Source: Octadecabacter sp. SW4 (GTDB taxonomy: Bacteria; Pseudomonadota; Alphaproteobacteria; Rhodobacterales; Rhodobacteraceae). From it: DNA of 64,000 bases. The stretch lies in contig NZ_CP042819.1 of the NCBI RefSeq assembly GCF_008065155.1, positions 2,796,922-2,860,921 of the forward strand. Direction: 5' to 3'. The notes under the pieces were generated by a model. The model was not told the DNA's origin. It did not search any database and saw nothing but the letters and a program-made list of their open reading frames with translations. The position numbers and the translations under genes were made by a program. Below, piece by piece: positions 34,251 to 43,064 of this stretch. Position 1 is the stretch's first letter. Every line of letters begins with the position of its first letter.

Positions 34251-34721
34251 CTAGCCACCCAGCGCCCAATCCATCTGTTCGCCCGTTTCCACGGCGCACG
34301 GGCGCACCGCGCGCAGACGTAGCAGCGCGGTGCGCCCGTCCTCTCCGGCGGCAACCATGATCCGCAAACAGGCCATGCCTGACCGGCCACACCCCGCACG
34401 GCAATGGACAAGCACGCGCCCGCCGCTGCGCAGAACCTCCAAGGCCTGCGCCTCAATAGCGCCCCAAGGATCAACACCCGACGGCACGCCGAAATCCGCA
34501 ATCGGCAGATGCACCCAGCCGATCCCGCGCGCGGCAAGATCATCGGGCATATCCTGCGCGGCCAGTTCCGCCAGCGGCGTCATCGTGACCACCAACTGCG
34601 GGCCCCACGCGACCAAAGCGCGCAAATCGACATCATAGTTGCCGCCCCGCCCCGGCATCGGCGTGATCGCCAAAGCACCCGCCAAAACGGGCAGCGCGCT
34701 TATCCCGAAATCCGATGCCAT
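34251..34721 (-). CDS. Dual-specificity / tyrosine phosphatase-like protein
   Basis: A 156-residue protein with the cysteine phosphatase loop VHCRAGCGRSG (Cys107, Arg113) and an upstream possible general-acid Asp in IADFGVPSG. It probably removes phosphate from protein or small-molecule substrates in the cytoplasm. The start ATG 34721 fits the domain (MASDFGISALPVLAGALA); a longer frame up to 34820 adds sequence that overlaps the dnaX promoter and start. Confidence 0.8.
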   Translation of the reverse strand: MASDFGISALPVLAGALAITPMPGRGGNYDVDLRALVAWGPQLVVTMTPLAELAAQDMPDDLAARGIGWVHLPIADFGVPSGVDPWGAIEAQALEVLRSGGRVLVHCRAGCGRSGMACLRIMVAAGEDGRTALLRLRAVRPCAVETGEQMDWALGG

Positions 34722-34800
34722 CAATACTCCCGCGATGCCTGTGGACCTTGGCCCTTCTCCGCCATACCCTAGCCCCCTATCGCGAATCCAGAAAGCCGAC

Positions 34801-36561
34801 ATGAACGCCGACGCCCCCAAACCAGCCTATCAAGTTCTTGCGCGGAAATACCGCCCCGAAACCTTTGCCGATCTTGTTGGTCAGGATGCGATGGTGCGCA
34901 CCCTGCGCAACGCCTTTGCCGCTGACCGGATCGCGCAGGCCTTTATGATGACGGGGATTCGCGGGACCGGAAAAACCACCACCGCGCGGATCATCGCCAA
35001 GGGAATGAACTGCATCGGCACAGACGGACAGGGCGGCCCGACAACTGAACCCTGCGGTGAATGCGAACACTGCAGCGCGATCATGGAAGGCCGCCACGTT
35101 GACGTGATCGAAATGGACGCGGCCAGCAACACCGGCGTTGCCAATATCCGCGAAATCATCGATTCCGTGCATTACCGCGCCGCCAGCGCACGCTACAAAG
35201 TCTACATCATCGACGAAGTGCACATGCTGTCCACCGGCGCGTTCAACGCCCTGCTGAAGACCCTCGAAGAACCACCCGCTCACGTCAAATTCATCTTTGC
35301 GACGACCGAAATCCGCAAGGTGCCCGTAACCGTCCTGTCACGCTGTCAGCGCTTTGATCTGCGCCGCATCGAACCCGAAGACATGATCGCGATGCTGCGC
35401 CGGATTGCCACGGCCGAGGGGGCCGAAATTGCCGATGATGCGCTTGCCCTGATCACCCGCGCCGCCGAAGGCTCGGCGCGTGATGCGCAATCGCTGCTGG
35501 ATCAGGCGATCAGTCACGGCGCGGGCGAAACCACCGCCGATCAGGTGCGGGCGATGCTGGGGCTTGCTGACCGCGGCCGCGTGCTTGATCTGTTCGACAT
35601 GATCCTGCAAGGCGATGCGGCCGGGGCACTGACCGAACTCTCAGGCCAGTATTCCGATGGGGCTGACCCGATGGCGATGCTGCGCGATCTGGCAGAAATG
35701 ACCCACTGGGTCAGCGTGGTAAAGATCACGCCCGATGCCGCCGACGATCCGACAATCGGCCCCGATGAGCGCACCCGCGGTCTGGCGATGGCCGAAAAAC
35801 TGCCGATGCGGATCATGACTCGCATGTGGCAAATGCTGCTCAAGGCACTTGAGGAAGTGGCGATGGCACCCAACGCGATGATGGCCGCCGAAATGGCTGT
35901 GATCCGCCTGACCCATGTGGCGGACCTGCCCACACCCGACGACCTGGTGCGCAAGCTGCAAGACACAACTCCGCCCCCGTCCGGTGGCGGCGGCCGCCCC
36001 GCGCCAAGCGCCGGGCAATCCACCGAGGCGCGCAGCCAGACGCCGGCACCCACCCACTCCGGCCCATCCGGCCCCTCTGCCCATAGCGCCCAAACCGCAG
36101 TTGCCATCGCCACCGATGACAGCCTCGCGCGGTTTGCGACGTTTGAAAGTGTGGTTGCCCTGATCCGCAGACACCGCGACGCGAAACTGCTGGTCGACGT
36201 CGAAAGCGGCGTCAAACTTGTCAGCTATGCGCCCGGGCGGATCGAATTTGAACAGGCGCCCGATGCCGCCCCCGATCTGGCCCAGCGCCTTGGCGCGCGC
36301 TTGCAGGCCTTTACGGGCAATCGCTGGGCCGTCAGCGTGACCGGCAGTGGCGGCGCACCCACCATCGCCGAACTGCGCGACAAGGCCGATGTCGACCTGC
36401 GTGAAAAGGCCGAAAAGCACCCGCTGGTGCAGGCCGTCCTGATGCAGTTCCCGACCGCGCAGATTACCGAAATCCGCTCACCAAAGGAGCTTGAGACCGA
36501 AGCCGCCGAGGACGCCCTCCCCGAGGTCGACGAGGAATGGGATCCCTTCGAGGACAGCTAG
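34801..36561 (+). CDS. dnaX: DNA polymerase III subunits tau/gamma
   Basis: A 586-residue clamp-loader ATPase: LARKYRPETFADLVGQD, Walker A GIRGTGKTTTA, zinc-binding Cys residues (GMNC...CGECEHC), Walker B YIIDEVHMLS, and the SRC motif LSRCQRFDLRR. A Pro/Ser-rich linker near residues 395-435 leads to the tau C-terminal domain. It loads the beta clamp and links the polymerase cores. I see no slippery A-rich run for a gamma frameshift. It heads the dnaX-ybaB-recR operon. Confidence 0.95.
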   Translation: MNADAPKPAYQVLARKYRPETFADLVGQDAMVRTLRNAFAADRIAQAFMMTGIRGTGKTTTARIIAKGMNCIGTDGQGGPTTEPCGECEHCSAIMEGRHVDVIEMDAASNTGVANIREIIDSVHYRAASARYKVYIIDEVHMLSTGAFNALLKTLEEPPAHVKFIFATTEIRKVPVTVLSRCQRFDLRRIEPEDMIAMLRRIATAEGAEIADDALALITRAAEGSARDAQSLLDQAISHGAGETTADQVRAMLGLADRGRVLDLFDMILQGDAAGALTELSGQYSDGADPMAMLRDLAEMTHWVSVVKITPDAADDPTIGPDERTRGLAMAEKLPMRIMTRMWQMLLKALEEVAMAPNAMMAAEMAVIRLTHVADLPTPDDLVRKLQDTTPPPSGGGGRPAPSAGQSTEARSQTPAPTHSGPSGPSAHSAQTAVAIATDDSLARFATFESVVALIRRHRDAKLLVDVESGVKLVSYAPGRIEFEQAPDAAPDLAQRLGARLQAFTGNRWAVSVTGSGGAPTIAELRDKADVDLREKAEKHPLVQAVLMQFPTAQITEIRSPKELETEAAEDALPEVDEEWDPFEDS

Positions 36562-36628
36562 CGCCCCTTGTCGCGCGCCCGGACAGACCGTATCTCATTA
36601 CAAACGCACATTTTCAGGAGACGAGCAG

Positions 36629-36973
36629 ATGTTCAAAGGTTTAGGCCAAATGGGCGACATGGCCAAAATGATGAAAAAAGCGCAGGAAATGCAGGGCAAG
36701 ATGGCCGAACTGCAGGAAGAAATGCACAACATCCTGGTCACAGGCGAAAGCGGCGCAGGGTTGGTCAAGGCCACAGCCAGCGCCAAGGGCGAACTCAAGG
36801 CGCTCGATATCGACCCGTCGATCTTCAAGGCGGATGACAAGGAAGTCGTCGAAGACCTGATCCTGGCGGCAATCAAGGATGCGCAGCAAAAGGCATCAGA
36901 CCGCGCACAGTCAGAAATGGCGAAATTGACCGAAGGCATGGGCCTGCCCGCCGACATGAAACTTCCGTTCTAG
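36629..36973 (+). CDS. YbaB/EbfC nucleoid-associated protein
   Basis: A 114-residue DNA-binding protein with the Met/Lys-rich N-terminal helix (KGLGQMGDMAKMMKKAQEMQ) and the VKATASAKGELKALDIDPS strand region. YbaB dimers bind DNA and shape the nucleoid. Its position between dnaX and recR is the standard one. ATG 36629 has CAGGAG eight bases upstream. Confidence 0.93.
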   Translation: MFKGLGQMGDMAKMMKKAQEMQGKMAELQEEMHNILVTGESGAGLVKATASAKGELKALDIDPSIFKADDKEVVEDLILAAIKDAQQKASDRAQSEMAKLTEGMGLPADMKLPF

Positions 36974-37065
36974 CTTGAACGCAAGTCCTTCAAATTGGTG
37001 TGGTGCAGGGAAAGGCAACCCCTTTGACGGGCCGCGCCAAGACGTTATGAAGCGGTGACATACCC

Positions 37066-37659
37066 ATGACCCAAGGCACCCAAGACATCGACGACCTGAT
37101 CGCCTTGATGGCGAAACTGCCCGGGCTTGGGCCGCGTTCGGCGCGGCGCGCGGTGCTGCACCTGATCAAGAAACGCGGGCGGCTTCTGACGCCCCTTGCC
37201 GAATCCATGCAAAAAGTCGGCGCCACGGCACGCGAATGCCTGAACTGCGGCAATATCGGCACCGGCGATATCTGCAATATCTGCACAAGCGAAAAACGTG
37301 CAACAGGGCAGATTTGCGTGGTCGAAGATGTCGCCGACCTTTGGGCGATGGAACGGGCGGCTGTGTTCAAAGGCCGCTATCACGTGCTGGGCGGCACACT
37401 GTCGGCCCTTGATGATATCGGCCCCGAAGAGTTGCGCATCCCAAAACTGCGCGACAGGATCGCCAGCGAAAACATCACCGAGGTGATCCTTGCACTTGGG
37501 GCGACCATCGACGGGCAAACCACCGCCCATTACATCGCTGATAACCTGCCAGGCGTCTCCGTGACATCACTCGCGCAGGGCGTGCCGGTTGGCGGCGAAC
37601 TCGACTACCTCGACGAGGGCACGATCACCGCCGCCCTGAACGCACGCAAGGCACTTTAG
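37066..37659 (+). CDS. recR: Recombination mediator RecR
   Basis: A 197-residue RecR: helix-hairpin-helix ([19 protein letters not shown]), C4 zinc finger ([16 protein letters not shown]), and Toprim domain ([14 protein letters not shown] ... [15 protein letters not shown]). With RecFO it loads RecA at gaps. It is the last gene of the operon. Its TAG overlaps the opposing gene's TAA (bases 37656-37659). Confidence 0.95.
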   Translation: MTQGTQDIDDLIALMAKLPGLGPRSARRAVLHLIKKRGRLLTPLAESMQKVGATARECLNCGNIGTGDICNICTSEKRATGQICVVEDVADLWAMERAAVFKGRYHVLGGTLSALDDIGPEELRIPKLRDRIASENITEVILALGATIDGQTTAHYIADNLPGVSVTSLAQGVPVGGELDYLDEGTITAALNARKAL

Positions 37660-38213
37660 CCCGCGACCCCGTCGCACGGCAGGTCCGGTATCTCGGGAAT
37701 CACGGCCCAGCCCATTTCGTCACCGCGATCCAGATCAACAAAGGTCCAGCCGTCGACCGGAATGAACCGATATTGAATATCGTCACCTGCGCGCAGCACA
37801 CCGCTGACCGGCGCGTCCTGGTGGCGCCCGGTGTGAAGCGCGATCTCGGGGCCACGATAGCCGATACAGGACCTCTCGAAACCAATGGCCACGGGCAGAT
37901 CAATCATCCGCATCCTCGCCGCAATATTTGGGATGCGCAGGCTTGTGCGCGTGGTGTCCATAGCACAGGCCCACTTGGCTTCCATCTCGCGCACCTGAGC
38001 GACGATCCCAGCTTCTGAGGGATCAGGCTCCGCCCCCGTCACCGTGCAGTCGGAGTTATCAAAAATCGCCTGGCCTAGCGGGGATTGAAAACAGTTTCCG
38101 GCGTGATCAAACACGAGATTGCGGGTGAACCACAGCTCGTCGCAAATTTCGACAGCCTGCACCGCGCCACCCCAGATCACCAAGAAAATGACAGCAGAAA
38201 CGCGCCTGACCAC
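37656..38213 (-). CDS. Secreted protein with a YARHG/DUF4453-like N-terminal region
   Basis: A 185-residue protein with a signal peptide ([16 protein letters not shown], cleavage near residue 20). The following [20 protein letters not shown] ... FDNSDC resembles YARHG-type extracellular domains, and the C-terminal half ([20 protein letters not shown]) looks beta-rich. Five cysteines suggest periplasmic disulfides. This resembles proteins annotated DUF4453 in Rhodobacterales; function unknown. Confidence 0.65.
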   Translation of the reverse strand: MVRRVSAVIFLVIWGGAVQAVEICDELWFTRNLVFDHAGNCFQSPLGQAIFDNSDCTVTGAEPDPSEAGIVAQVREMEAKWACAMDTTRTSLRIPNIAARMRMIDLPVAIGFERSCIGYRGPEIALHTGRHQDAPVSGVLRAGDDIQYRFIPVDGWTFVDLDRGDEMGWAVIPEIPDLPCDGVAG

Positions 38214-38321
38214 CCCTTCTTCTGTTCAAAACCACTCCCGCCGGAGGCGCCGACCCTACCACATGTCTGCCGCCCGATCACTTGGGCACAACCGCGCAGC
38301 GCACCAATCAACAAAAACGAC

Positions 38322-38353
38322 AAAGCCCCGCGGCCATCGGCTGCGGGGCTTTT
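38322..38353 (-). terminator. Rho-independent terminator of the methyltransferase gene
   Basis: AAAGCCCCGC and GCGGGGCTTT form a ten-base stem; on the minus strand it is followed by a T-rich run (complement of AAAAACGA). It lies 30 bases beyond the methyltransferase stop and could act in both directions. Confidence 0.85.
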
Positions 38354-38383
38354 CAATCTGGTCGGACCAACAATGTGGCGCGA

Positions 38384-39208
38384 TTACTGTGCAGTCAGTT
38401 TGAACCCCAACGCCTGATCCCAGTGCACAAAGGTCCCTGTGCAAATGAATCCATTCTTGGAGTAGCTGCGCATGCCATGCCGGAATTCGTTGAACGCGTT
38501 GTTATAGTCTTCCCGCTCGCGGAACTGGGGCATGATCCGATTCAGCAAAACGAACACAGATTTGCGGCTGATCCGGCAGAATTCGTCGATCAGGACCATC
38601 CAGTCCTTGGGATGGCAGTAGTGTTCGATCGCCTGAAAGCACATGACCATGTCATAGCTTTTGTCCGCAAACGGATAGGGCGCGTGCCCGGCATCAAAGA
38701 CGGTCATCGGCAAGTCAATGCTTTCGACAACGTGGCGATAGGGCCAATCCGGTTTTTCGGGGTCAATTGCGTTGCCACGATCATCATATTCGCGTTCAAA
38801 GTCGGGATCATTCAGCGCCCGAAACTGGGACATCGCCGCGCCGTCCTTGGACCAGGCCATATTTGCATAATCGGTGCCCATCACGTTGTGGCCGTAGTGG
38901 CGCAGGATTTCCAGCATGGCACCGTGGGCCGTTGAAAGTTCAAGCACATCTTGCGGCTGCGAGATCAGCAATTCGGGCATATAAAGCTGAATGCGGTTCC
39001 AGCACCGTTCGATATTGCGCCCGCGTTTGGCGTATTTTTGCTGCATCGTCGCGCTGCGGCGCTGCCCTTCGGTGTCAAGCGGGTAGTCCGCCATCAGTTC
39101 AGCGGGCGGGGTCTCACCGAACAGGTCGATCGTATCGGCCTTGATCCGTTCCTGTTTGATTAATTTGCGGACCGCGGGGTCCTTGAAGGTTCTCACGTCA
39201 TGCAACAC
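38384..39208 (-). CDS. Class I SAM-dependent methyltransferase
   Basis: A 274-residue protein with a SAM site (VLELSTAHGAMLEILRHYGH), an acidic second-strand residue (GTDYAN), and SYDMVMCFQAIEHYCHPKDW, the usual post-motif II region. The N-terminal 70 residues are basic and helical. The target is unknown. I use GTG 39208 because AGGAG lies seven bases upstream; the frame runs five codons further to a TTG. It is followed by a strong terminator. Confidence 0.75.
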   Translation of the reverse strand: MLHDVRTFKDPAVRKLIKQERIKADTIDLFGETPPAELMADYPLDTEGQRRSATMQQKYAKRGRNIERCWNRIQLYMPELLISQPQDVLELSTAHGAMLEILRHYGHNVMGTDYANMAWSKDGAAMSQFRALNDPDFEREYDDRGNAIDPEKPDWPYRHVVESIDLPMTVFDAGHAPYPFADKSYDMVMCFQAIEHYCHPKDWMVLIDEFCRISRKSVFVLLNRIMPQFREREDYNNAFNEFRHGMRSYSKNGFICTGTFVHWDQALGFKLTAQ

Positions 39209-39331
39209 TGCTCTGCTCCTCAATCGCGATCATTCCGACTTCTCAGGAACGAGAAAAGTCCATCCATGTGGCGCGAAAATGGCTGCGATTTGATTAATTA
39301 CGGCAGAACTAGATTGTTTCTATGATCGCTA

Positions 39332-39360
39332 CAAAAAACCCCAGCACTAGGCTGGGGTTT
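39332..39360 (-). terminator. Rho-independent terminator downstream of trcR
   Basis: On the minus strand AACCCCAGC / GCTGGGGTT form the stem and TTTTTTG follows. It starts 26 bases past the trcR stop. The methyltransferase promoter must lie in the AT-rich stretch just beyond (39230-39330). Confidence 0.9.
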
Positions 39361-39385
39361 CTGTATCGCAAACAACGCGGCAGTC

Positions 39386-40135
39386 TTATGCGTCGTCGTC
39401 ATCGTCGTCATCATCGGGCAGGTTAAAGAACGTGTCTTTATCTGGTACGGATGTATCTTCTACATCTTCATCCACGTCCGTAGACAATGTGAACGTCTCA
39501 AGCCCCGCAATCGCGCTTGGCATCTTCGGTTCGTCTGGCATCCCAAGGCTCTGCTCGGTGCTGACCAGCTTGCGGCGCTCGTCGTCAGACATCACGCCGC
39601 CCTCTTTTGCCTTCTTGGCGTTGGCCTTTTGCACAGCCGCGTCCAGTTCGGACTGCTTGCAAAGGCCCAGCGCAACCGGATCAATCGGGTCGATGTTGTT
39701 GATGTTCCAGTGGGTGCGTTCGCGGATCGCCTGAATGGTCGGCTTGGTCGTGCCCACCAGTTTTGAGACCTGCGCATCGGACAATTCAGGGTGAAACTTC
39801 ACCAGCCAATAGATCGAGGCAGGGCGATCCTGACGCTTGGACAGTGGCGTATAGCGCGGGCCACGGCGCTTTTCCTCACCATCGGCGGCGGGGTTGTGCA
39901 CCAGCTTGAGCTTGTGCAGCGGATCAGCCTCGGCCTTGTCGATTTCGTCTTGCGTCAGTTGCTTGTTAGCAATCGGGTCAAACCCTTTGACGCCCATTGC
40001 CACATCGCCATCGGCAATGCCCTGCACTTCCAATTCGTGAAAGCCACAAAAATCGGCGATCTGTTTGAAAGTCAGCGTGGTGTTGTCGCAGAGCCAAACA
40101 GCGGTGGCTTTCGCCATGATCGGTTTATCAGACAT
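39386..40135 (-). CDS. trcR: TrcR / DUF1013 cell-cycle transcriptional regulator
   Basis: A 249-residue protein matching the alphaproteobacterial DUF1013 (TrcR) family: an N-terminal helix-turn-helix-like region (AKATAVWLCDNTTLTFKQIA), a central RPASIYWLVKFHPELSDAQV followed by a second helix-turn-helix (SKLVGTTKPTIQAIRERTHW), and a very acidic tail ending in eight aspartates. In Caulobacter the family is linked to cell-cycle control; the target genes here are unknown. ATG 40135 has AGGAGA upstream, and a strong terminator follows. Confidence 0.85.
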   Translation of the reverse strand: MSDKPIMAKATAVWLCDNTTLTFKQIADFCGFHELEVQGIADGDVAMGVKGFDPIANKQLTQDEIDKAEADPLHKLKLVHNPAADGEEKRRGPRYTPLSKRQDRPASIYWLVKFHPELSDAQVSKLVGTTKPTIQAIRERTHWNINNIDPIDPVALGLCKQSELDAAVQKANAKKAKEGGVMSDDERRKLVSTEQSLGMPDEPKMPSAIAGLETFTLSTDVDEDVEDTSVPDKDTFFNLPDDDDDDDDA

Positions 40136-40258
40136 CTCGGTCTCCTATACACATGCCTTCCCCGCGCCCTTAATCGGGCAGACCGCTTGGGCCGGGTTCT
40201 CATTGTCGGGGAACTTGCGTGCTATATAGTCGCGCTGACCCAAAGTGAAAAGATCAAA

Positions 40259-40888
40259 ATGTTACGCTTTCTTTTACCGCTGCTGTTATCCGCCACCCTT
40301 GCCCGCGCCGAAGGCACAGCCGGCGAATTTGACTATTACGTCATGTCCCTGTCGTGGTCGCCCAACTGGTGCGCCTTGGAAGGGGATGCGCGCAATTCAC
40401 CACAATGCGAGGACGGGGCCGATTTTGGCTGGGTGCTGCACGGGCTCTGGCCGCAATATGAACGCGGCTGGCCCGATTATTGCCCGACCGTGCGGCGCAA
40501 CCCGTCACGGGCCGATACGGCGGCGCAGGCATCGCTATTTGGATCAAGCGGATCGGCATGGTATCAATGGAACAAGCATGGCCGTTGTTCGGGGCTGTCA
40601 GCCGACGATTACTACGCCCTCGCCCGCATCGCGTATGACCGGATCACCCGCCCCGCCGTTTTGCGCGACCTTGACCGTGCAGTGACCCTGCCTGCCGCGC
40701 TGATCGAACAGGCCTTCTTGCGCGATAATCCGCAGCTGACCGCCGACATGATCACGATCACCTGTCGGTCTGGGCGAATCCAAGAGGTCCGCATCTGCCT
40801 GACCCGCGATCTGGACCCGCGCACCTGTGGGGCTGATGTAATCCGCGATTGCACGCTCGACGACGCTCTGTTTGATCCGCTGCGTTAA
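40259..40888 (+). CDS. RNase T2 family protein
   Basis: A 209-residue secreted protein: signal peptide LRFLLPLLLSATLARAEG, then LSWSPNWCALEG, the first catalytic block HGLWPQY (His61) and the second WYQWNKHGRC (Lys106, His107). RNase T2 enzymes usually have a Glu three residues before that Lys (HEWxKHG); here it is Gln103. Eight cysteines remain after the signal. It would act on RNA in the periplasm or outside, if active. It is divergent from trcR. Confidence 0.85.
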   Translation: MLRFLLPLLLSATLARAEGTAGEFDYYVMSLSWSPNWCALEGDARNSPQCEDGADFGWVLHGLWPQYERGWPDYCPTVRRNPSRADTAAQASLFGSSGSAWYQWNKHGRCSGLSADDYYALARIAYDRITRPAVLRDLDRAVTLPAALIEQAFLRDNPQLTADMITITCRSGRIQEVRICLTRDLDPRTCGADVIRDCTLDDALFDPLR

Positions 40889-40908
40889 AAGAACGGCTGC
40901 CGGGCGGA

Positions 40909-40949
40909 CAAAGCCGCCATTTCGTACATCGCGCCGGACGGCGGCTTTG
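40909..40949 (+). terminator. Hairpin downstream of the RNase T2 gene
   Basis: CAAAGCCGCC (40909-40918) pairs perfectly with GGCGGCTTTG (40940-40949) across a 21-base loop. There is no T run, so it may be a weak terminator or an mRNA 3' stabiliser. The rest of the gap before the LysR gene holds nothing I recognise. Confidence 0.45.
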
Positions 40950-41073
40950 CGCGCGTGGTCACGTGTTGGAGATCCTCTCAGGCCTTATTCGTGACTCTTT
41001 GCGACCAAGAACGGTAAACGCAGTTTCTTACTGCATTTCGAACAATTCTTGGAGCATGTGGAGGCCGATTACC

Positions 41074-41952
41074 TCAGCGTGCTGCACCTTTTGGCCCAGT
41101 CCGTCTGATGTATTCGAGAAACTTTTGCACCTTCTCCGTCCTGTGAAGGTCCACGTGGGTCACGACCCAGATCGGGGCCGACCAGTCTTGCGATGGCGGA
41201 GATATTTCCACGAGGTTCGGATCGCCAGACGCGTCATGCTCGGCAAGAAAACCGACGCCAATACCATCTCTGATGGCAGCATTTACGACCTGTTGGTCAG
41301 TCGTTTTGAGCGCGATATTTTCGGCCCCGACATGCTCCAGTACCCACCCGGCAAAAGGCAACCGGGATGGCTGTTCGCAGGAACCGACAAAACCGTGCCG
41401 CGTCAGTTCGTCCAAGGTGGGGTGCCCATGCCGACCGATGTAGCCGCGGCTGGCGTAAAGGCCGAAACGAATGTGCCTGAAGAGAGTGACGACATAGTCA
41501 GGGGTGTCGGGCTTTGGCCCGGCGCGAAACGCGACATGGGCCTCGCCATGTTCCAGTCGGGCAAGGTCGGCGATGGCCGCGTATTCCAGCTTGGTTTGCG
41601 GATGCGCCGAATGAAAATCGCGCAACGCCGATGTGACAAGTGGCGCGATGCCGGACAGCGCGGTCACGATAAGATTACCCGATAACGTCGCCGAACGCCC
41701 GCGGTTGCGCCCAGCCAGATCGGTAAACATTTCATCGGCGCGACCGGCAACTTCCAACATTTCCTGGCCGCTCTCTGTCAAGGTATAGCCCCGCGCGTGC
41801 CGTTGAAAAAGCTTCGTCTGGAACTCTGTCTCCAGCGTGTCGATGTGACGATTGACGGTCGCGCGATGCACGCCGAGGGCATCTGCCGCGGCACTGACGG
41901 TCCCGTGCCGGGCAAGCATGAGCGCGGTTCTGAGTTCAGTCCAATGCTGCAT
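41074..41952 (-). CDS. LysR-family transcriptional regulator (redox operon)
   Basis: A 292-residue LysR protein: N-terminal helix-turn-helix (RHGTVSAAADALGVHRATVN) and a periplasmic-binding-protein-like effector domain (LSGNLIVTALSGIAPLVTSA ... GIGVGFLAEHDA). It is divergent from the DoxX/FMN-reductase operon with 132 bases between, so that operon is its likely target. The effector domain has one cysteine (SCEQPSR) but no OxyR-like Cys pair, so the inducer may be a small molecule such as a quinone rather than peroxide. Confidence 0.88.
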   Translation of the reverse strand: MQHWTELRTALMLARHGTVSAAADALGVHRATVNRHIDTLETEFQTKLFQRHARGYTLTESGQEMLEVAGRADEMFTDLAGRNRGRSATLSGNLIVTALSGIAPLVTSALRDFHSAHPQTKLEYAAIADLARLEHGEAHVAFRAGPKPDTPDYVVTLFRHIRFGLYASRGYIGRHGHPTLDELTRHGFVGSCEQPSRLPFAGWVLEHVGAENIALKTTDQQVVNAAIRDGIGVGFLAEHDASGDPNLVEISPPSQDWSAPIWVVTHVDLHRTEKVQKFLEYIRRTGPKGAAR

Positions 41953-41985
41953 CCCTTATGACTATCAGGCTTAGGATGTCGCATC

Positions 41986-42004
41986 AACGCGCATAAGGTG
42001 CGTT
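41986..42004 (+). promoter_or_regulatory. Candidate LysR operator
   Basis: AACGC-N9-GCGTT is an inverted repeat in the middle of the gap between the LysR gene and the DoxX gene. It fits the size of a LysR recognition site, but the T-N11-A core is not clear-cut. Confidence 0.4.
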
Positions 42005-42084
42005 TTTTGATGTCTGGTGCGCGATTTGATTTGCTGAGATTTATTTGGTCAAACAGCAAGACATGAACATTGAGAGGACAAACC

Positions 42085-42441
42085 ATGAAATATGTTTCGA
42101 TCGGCCTTCGCGCCCTTTTGACACTCGCATTCGTTGCCGCCGGCGGAGCCAAGCTCGTCGGCGTCGAGATGATGGTCGCGACCTATGACACGATCGGCCT
42201 GGGCCAATGGTTCCGGTACCTGACGGGTATCGTGGAAATCGTCGGCGCCGTGTTGCTTTGGATGCCAAACCGCCAAGTCTTAGGGGCGGCGTTGCTTGGG
42301 GCCACAATGGTCGGCGCGGTACTGGCCCATTGGTTCGTCGTTGGACCCTCGGCCCTCCCGGCCACCGTTCTTGGTCTGCTATCGGCTGCGGTTCTATTCA
42401 TCTACCGGGCCCAAATTCCGGCCTACGTTGGTCGCGCCTGA
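42085..42441 (+). CDS. DoxX-like membrane protein
   Basis: A 118-residue four-helix membrane protein of the DoxX/DoxD type: LRALLTLAFVAAGGAKLVG is the typical first helix with the conserved Gly-Lys-Leu. DoxX proteins take part in quinone-linked redox or oxidative-stress complexes. ATG 42085 has GAGAGGA upstream. It is the first gene of the five-gene operon under the divergent LysR regulator; the next gene is 57 bases on. Confidence 0.8.
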   Translation: MKYVSIGLRALLTLAFVAAGGAKLVGVEMMVATYDTIGLGQWFRYLTGIVEIVGAVLLWMPNRQVLGAALLGATMVGAVLAHWFVVGPSALPATVLGLLSAAVLFIYRAQIPAYVGRA

Positions 42442-42498
42442 CCGATTGCATTCAGATCACGAAGCCCCAATCAGGGTCAGATAGAAAGGATCAAACCG

Positions 42499-43050
42499 AT
42501 GAAGATACTGGCTTTCGCGGCCACAAACAGCCGCAAGTCCATCAACCGCACGCTGGTCGAACACGCCGCCGATCAACTGAAGTCCGATATGTTGCCGGGC
42601 GCCGAGATCGAGTTTCTGGACCTCAACGATTTTGAGATGCCTCTTTATTCGATCGACCGTGAGACCGAGGGCGGCATTCCGTCCGAGGCGCAGGCTTTCT
42701 TTGACAAGGTCGGTAGGGCGGACGCGGTGCTGGTATCCTTTGCCGAGCATAACGGCTCTATCACGGCTGCATGGAAGAACATCTTTGACTGGATGAGCCG
42801 GATCGAAATGAAGCTATGGCAGGGCAAGCCGGTGGTGATGCTGGCCGCGACGCCAGGCCCGCGCGCGGGCGCTGGCGTGCTTGGTGGTCAAGAGATGATA
42901 GCGCCGTTCTTTGGCGCGGACGTTCGGGGCAAACTTGGCATCGGAAAATGGGCCGAGGCCTGGGATGGCGAGACCCGCACGTTGAACCGCCCGGAAGACA
43001 AAGAGGCGCTGCGCAACGCGCTTGACGGCCTCGTCCTGGAAACCGTTTAA
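42499..43050 (+). CDS. NADPH-dependent FMN reductase family protein
   Basis: A 183-residue flavodoxin-like reductase: N-terminal phosphate loop ATNSRKSINRTLVEHAA and the FMN-stacking loop SFAEHNGSITAAWKNIFDW. Relatives reduce FMN, quinones or azo compounds with NAD(P)H; chromate or quinone reductases are in this group. AAAGGA lies upstream of ATG 42499. In this operon it could keep quinones or flavins reduced alongside the flavoprotein that follows by 14 bases. Confidence 0.85.
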   Translation: MKILAFAATNSRKSINRTLVEHAADQLKSDMLPGAEIEFLDLNDFEMPLYSIDRETEGGIPSEAQAFFDKVGRADAVLVSFAEHNGSITAAWKNIFDWMSRIEMKLWQGKPVVMLAATPGPRAGAGVLGGQEMIAPFFGADVRGKLGIGKWAEAWDGETRTLNRPEDKEALRNALDGLVLETV

Positions 43051-43064
43051 GAGGAGGCCCCGAT

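Noticed and set aside
34801..36561. Programmed frameshift producing a short gamma form of DnaX
   Set aside because: No A-rich slippery heptamer with a following hairpin could be found in the expected region.
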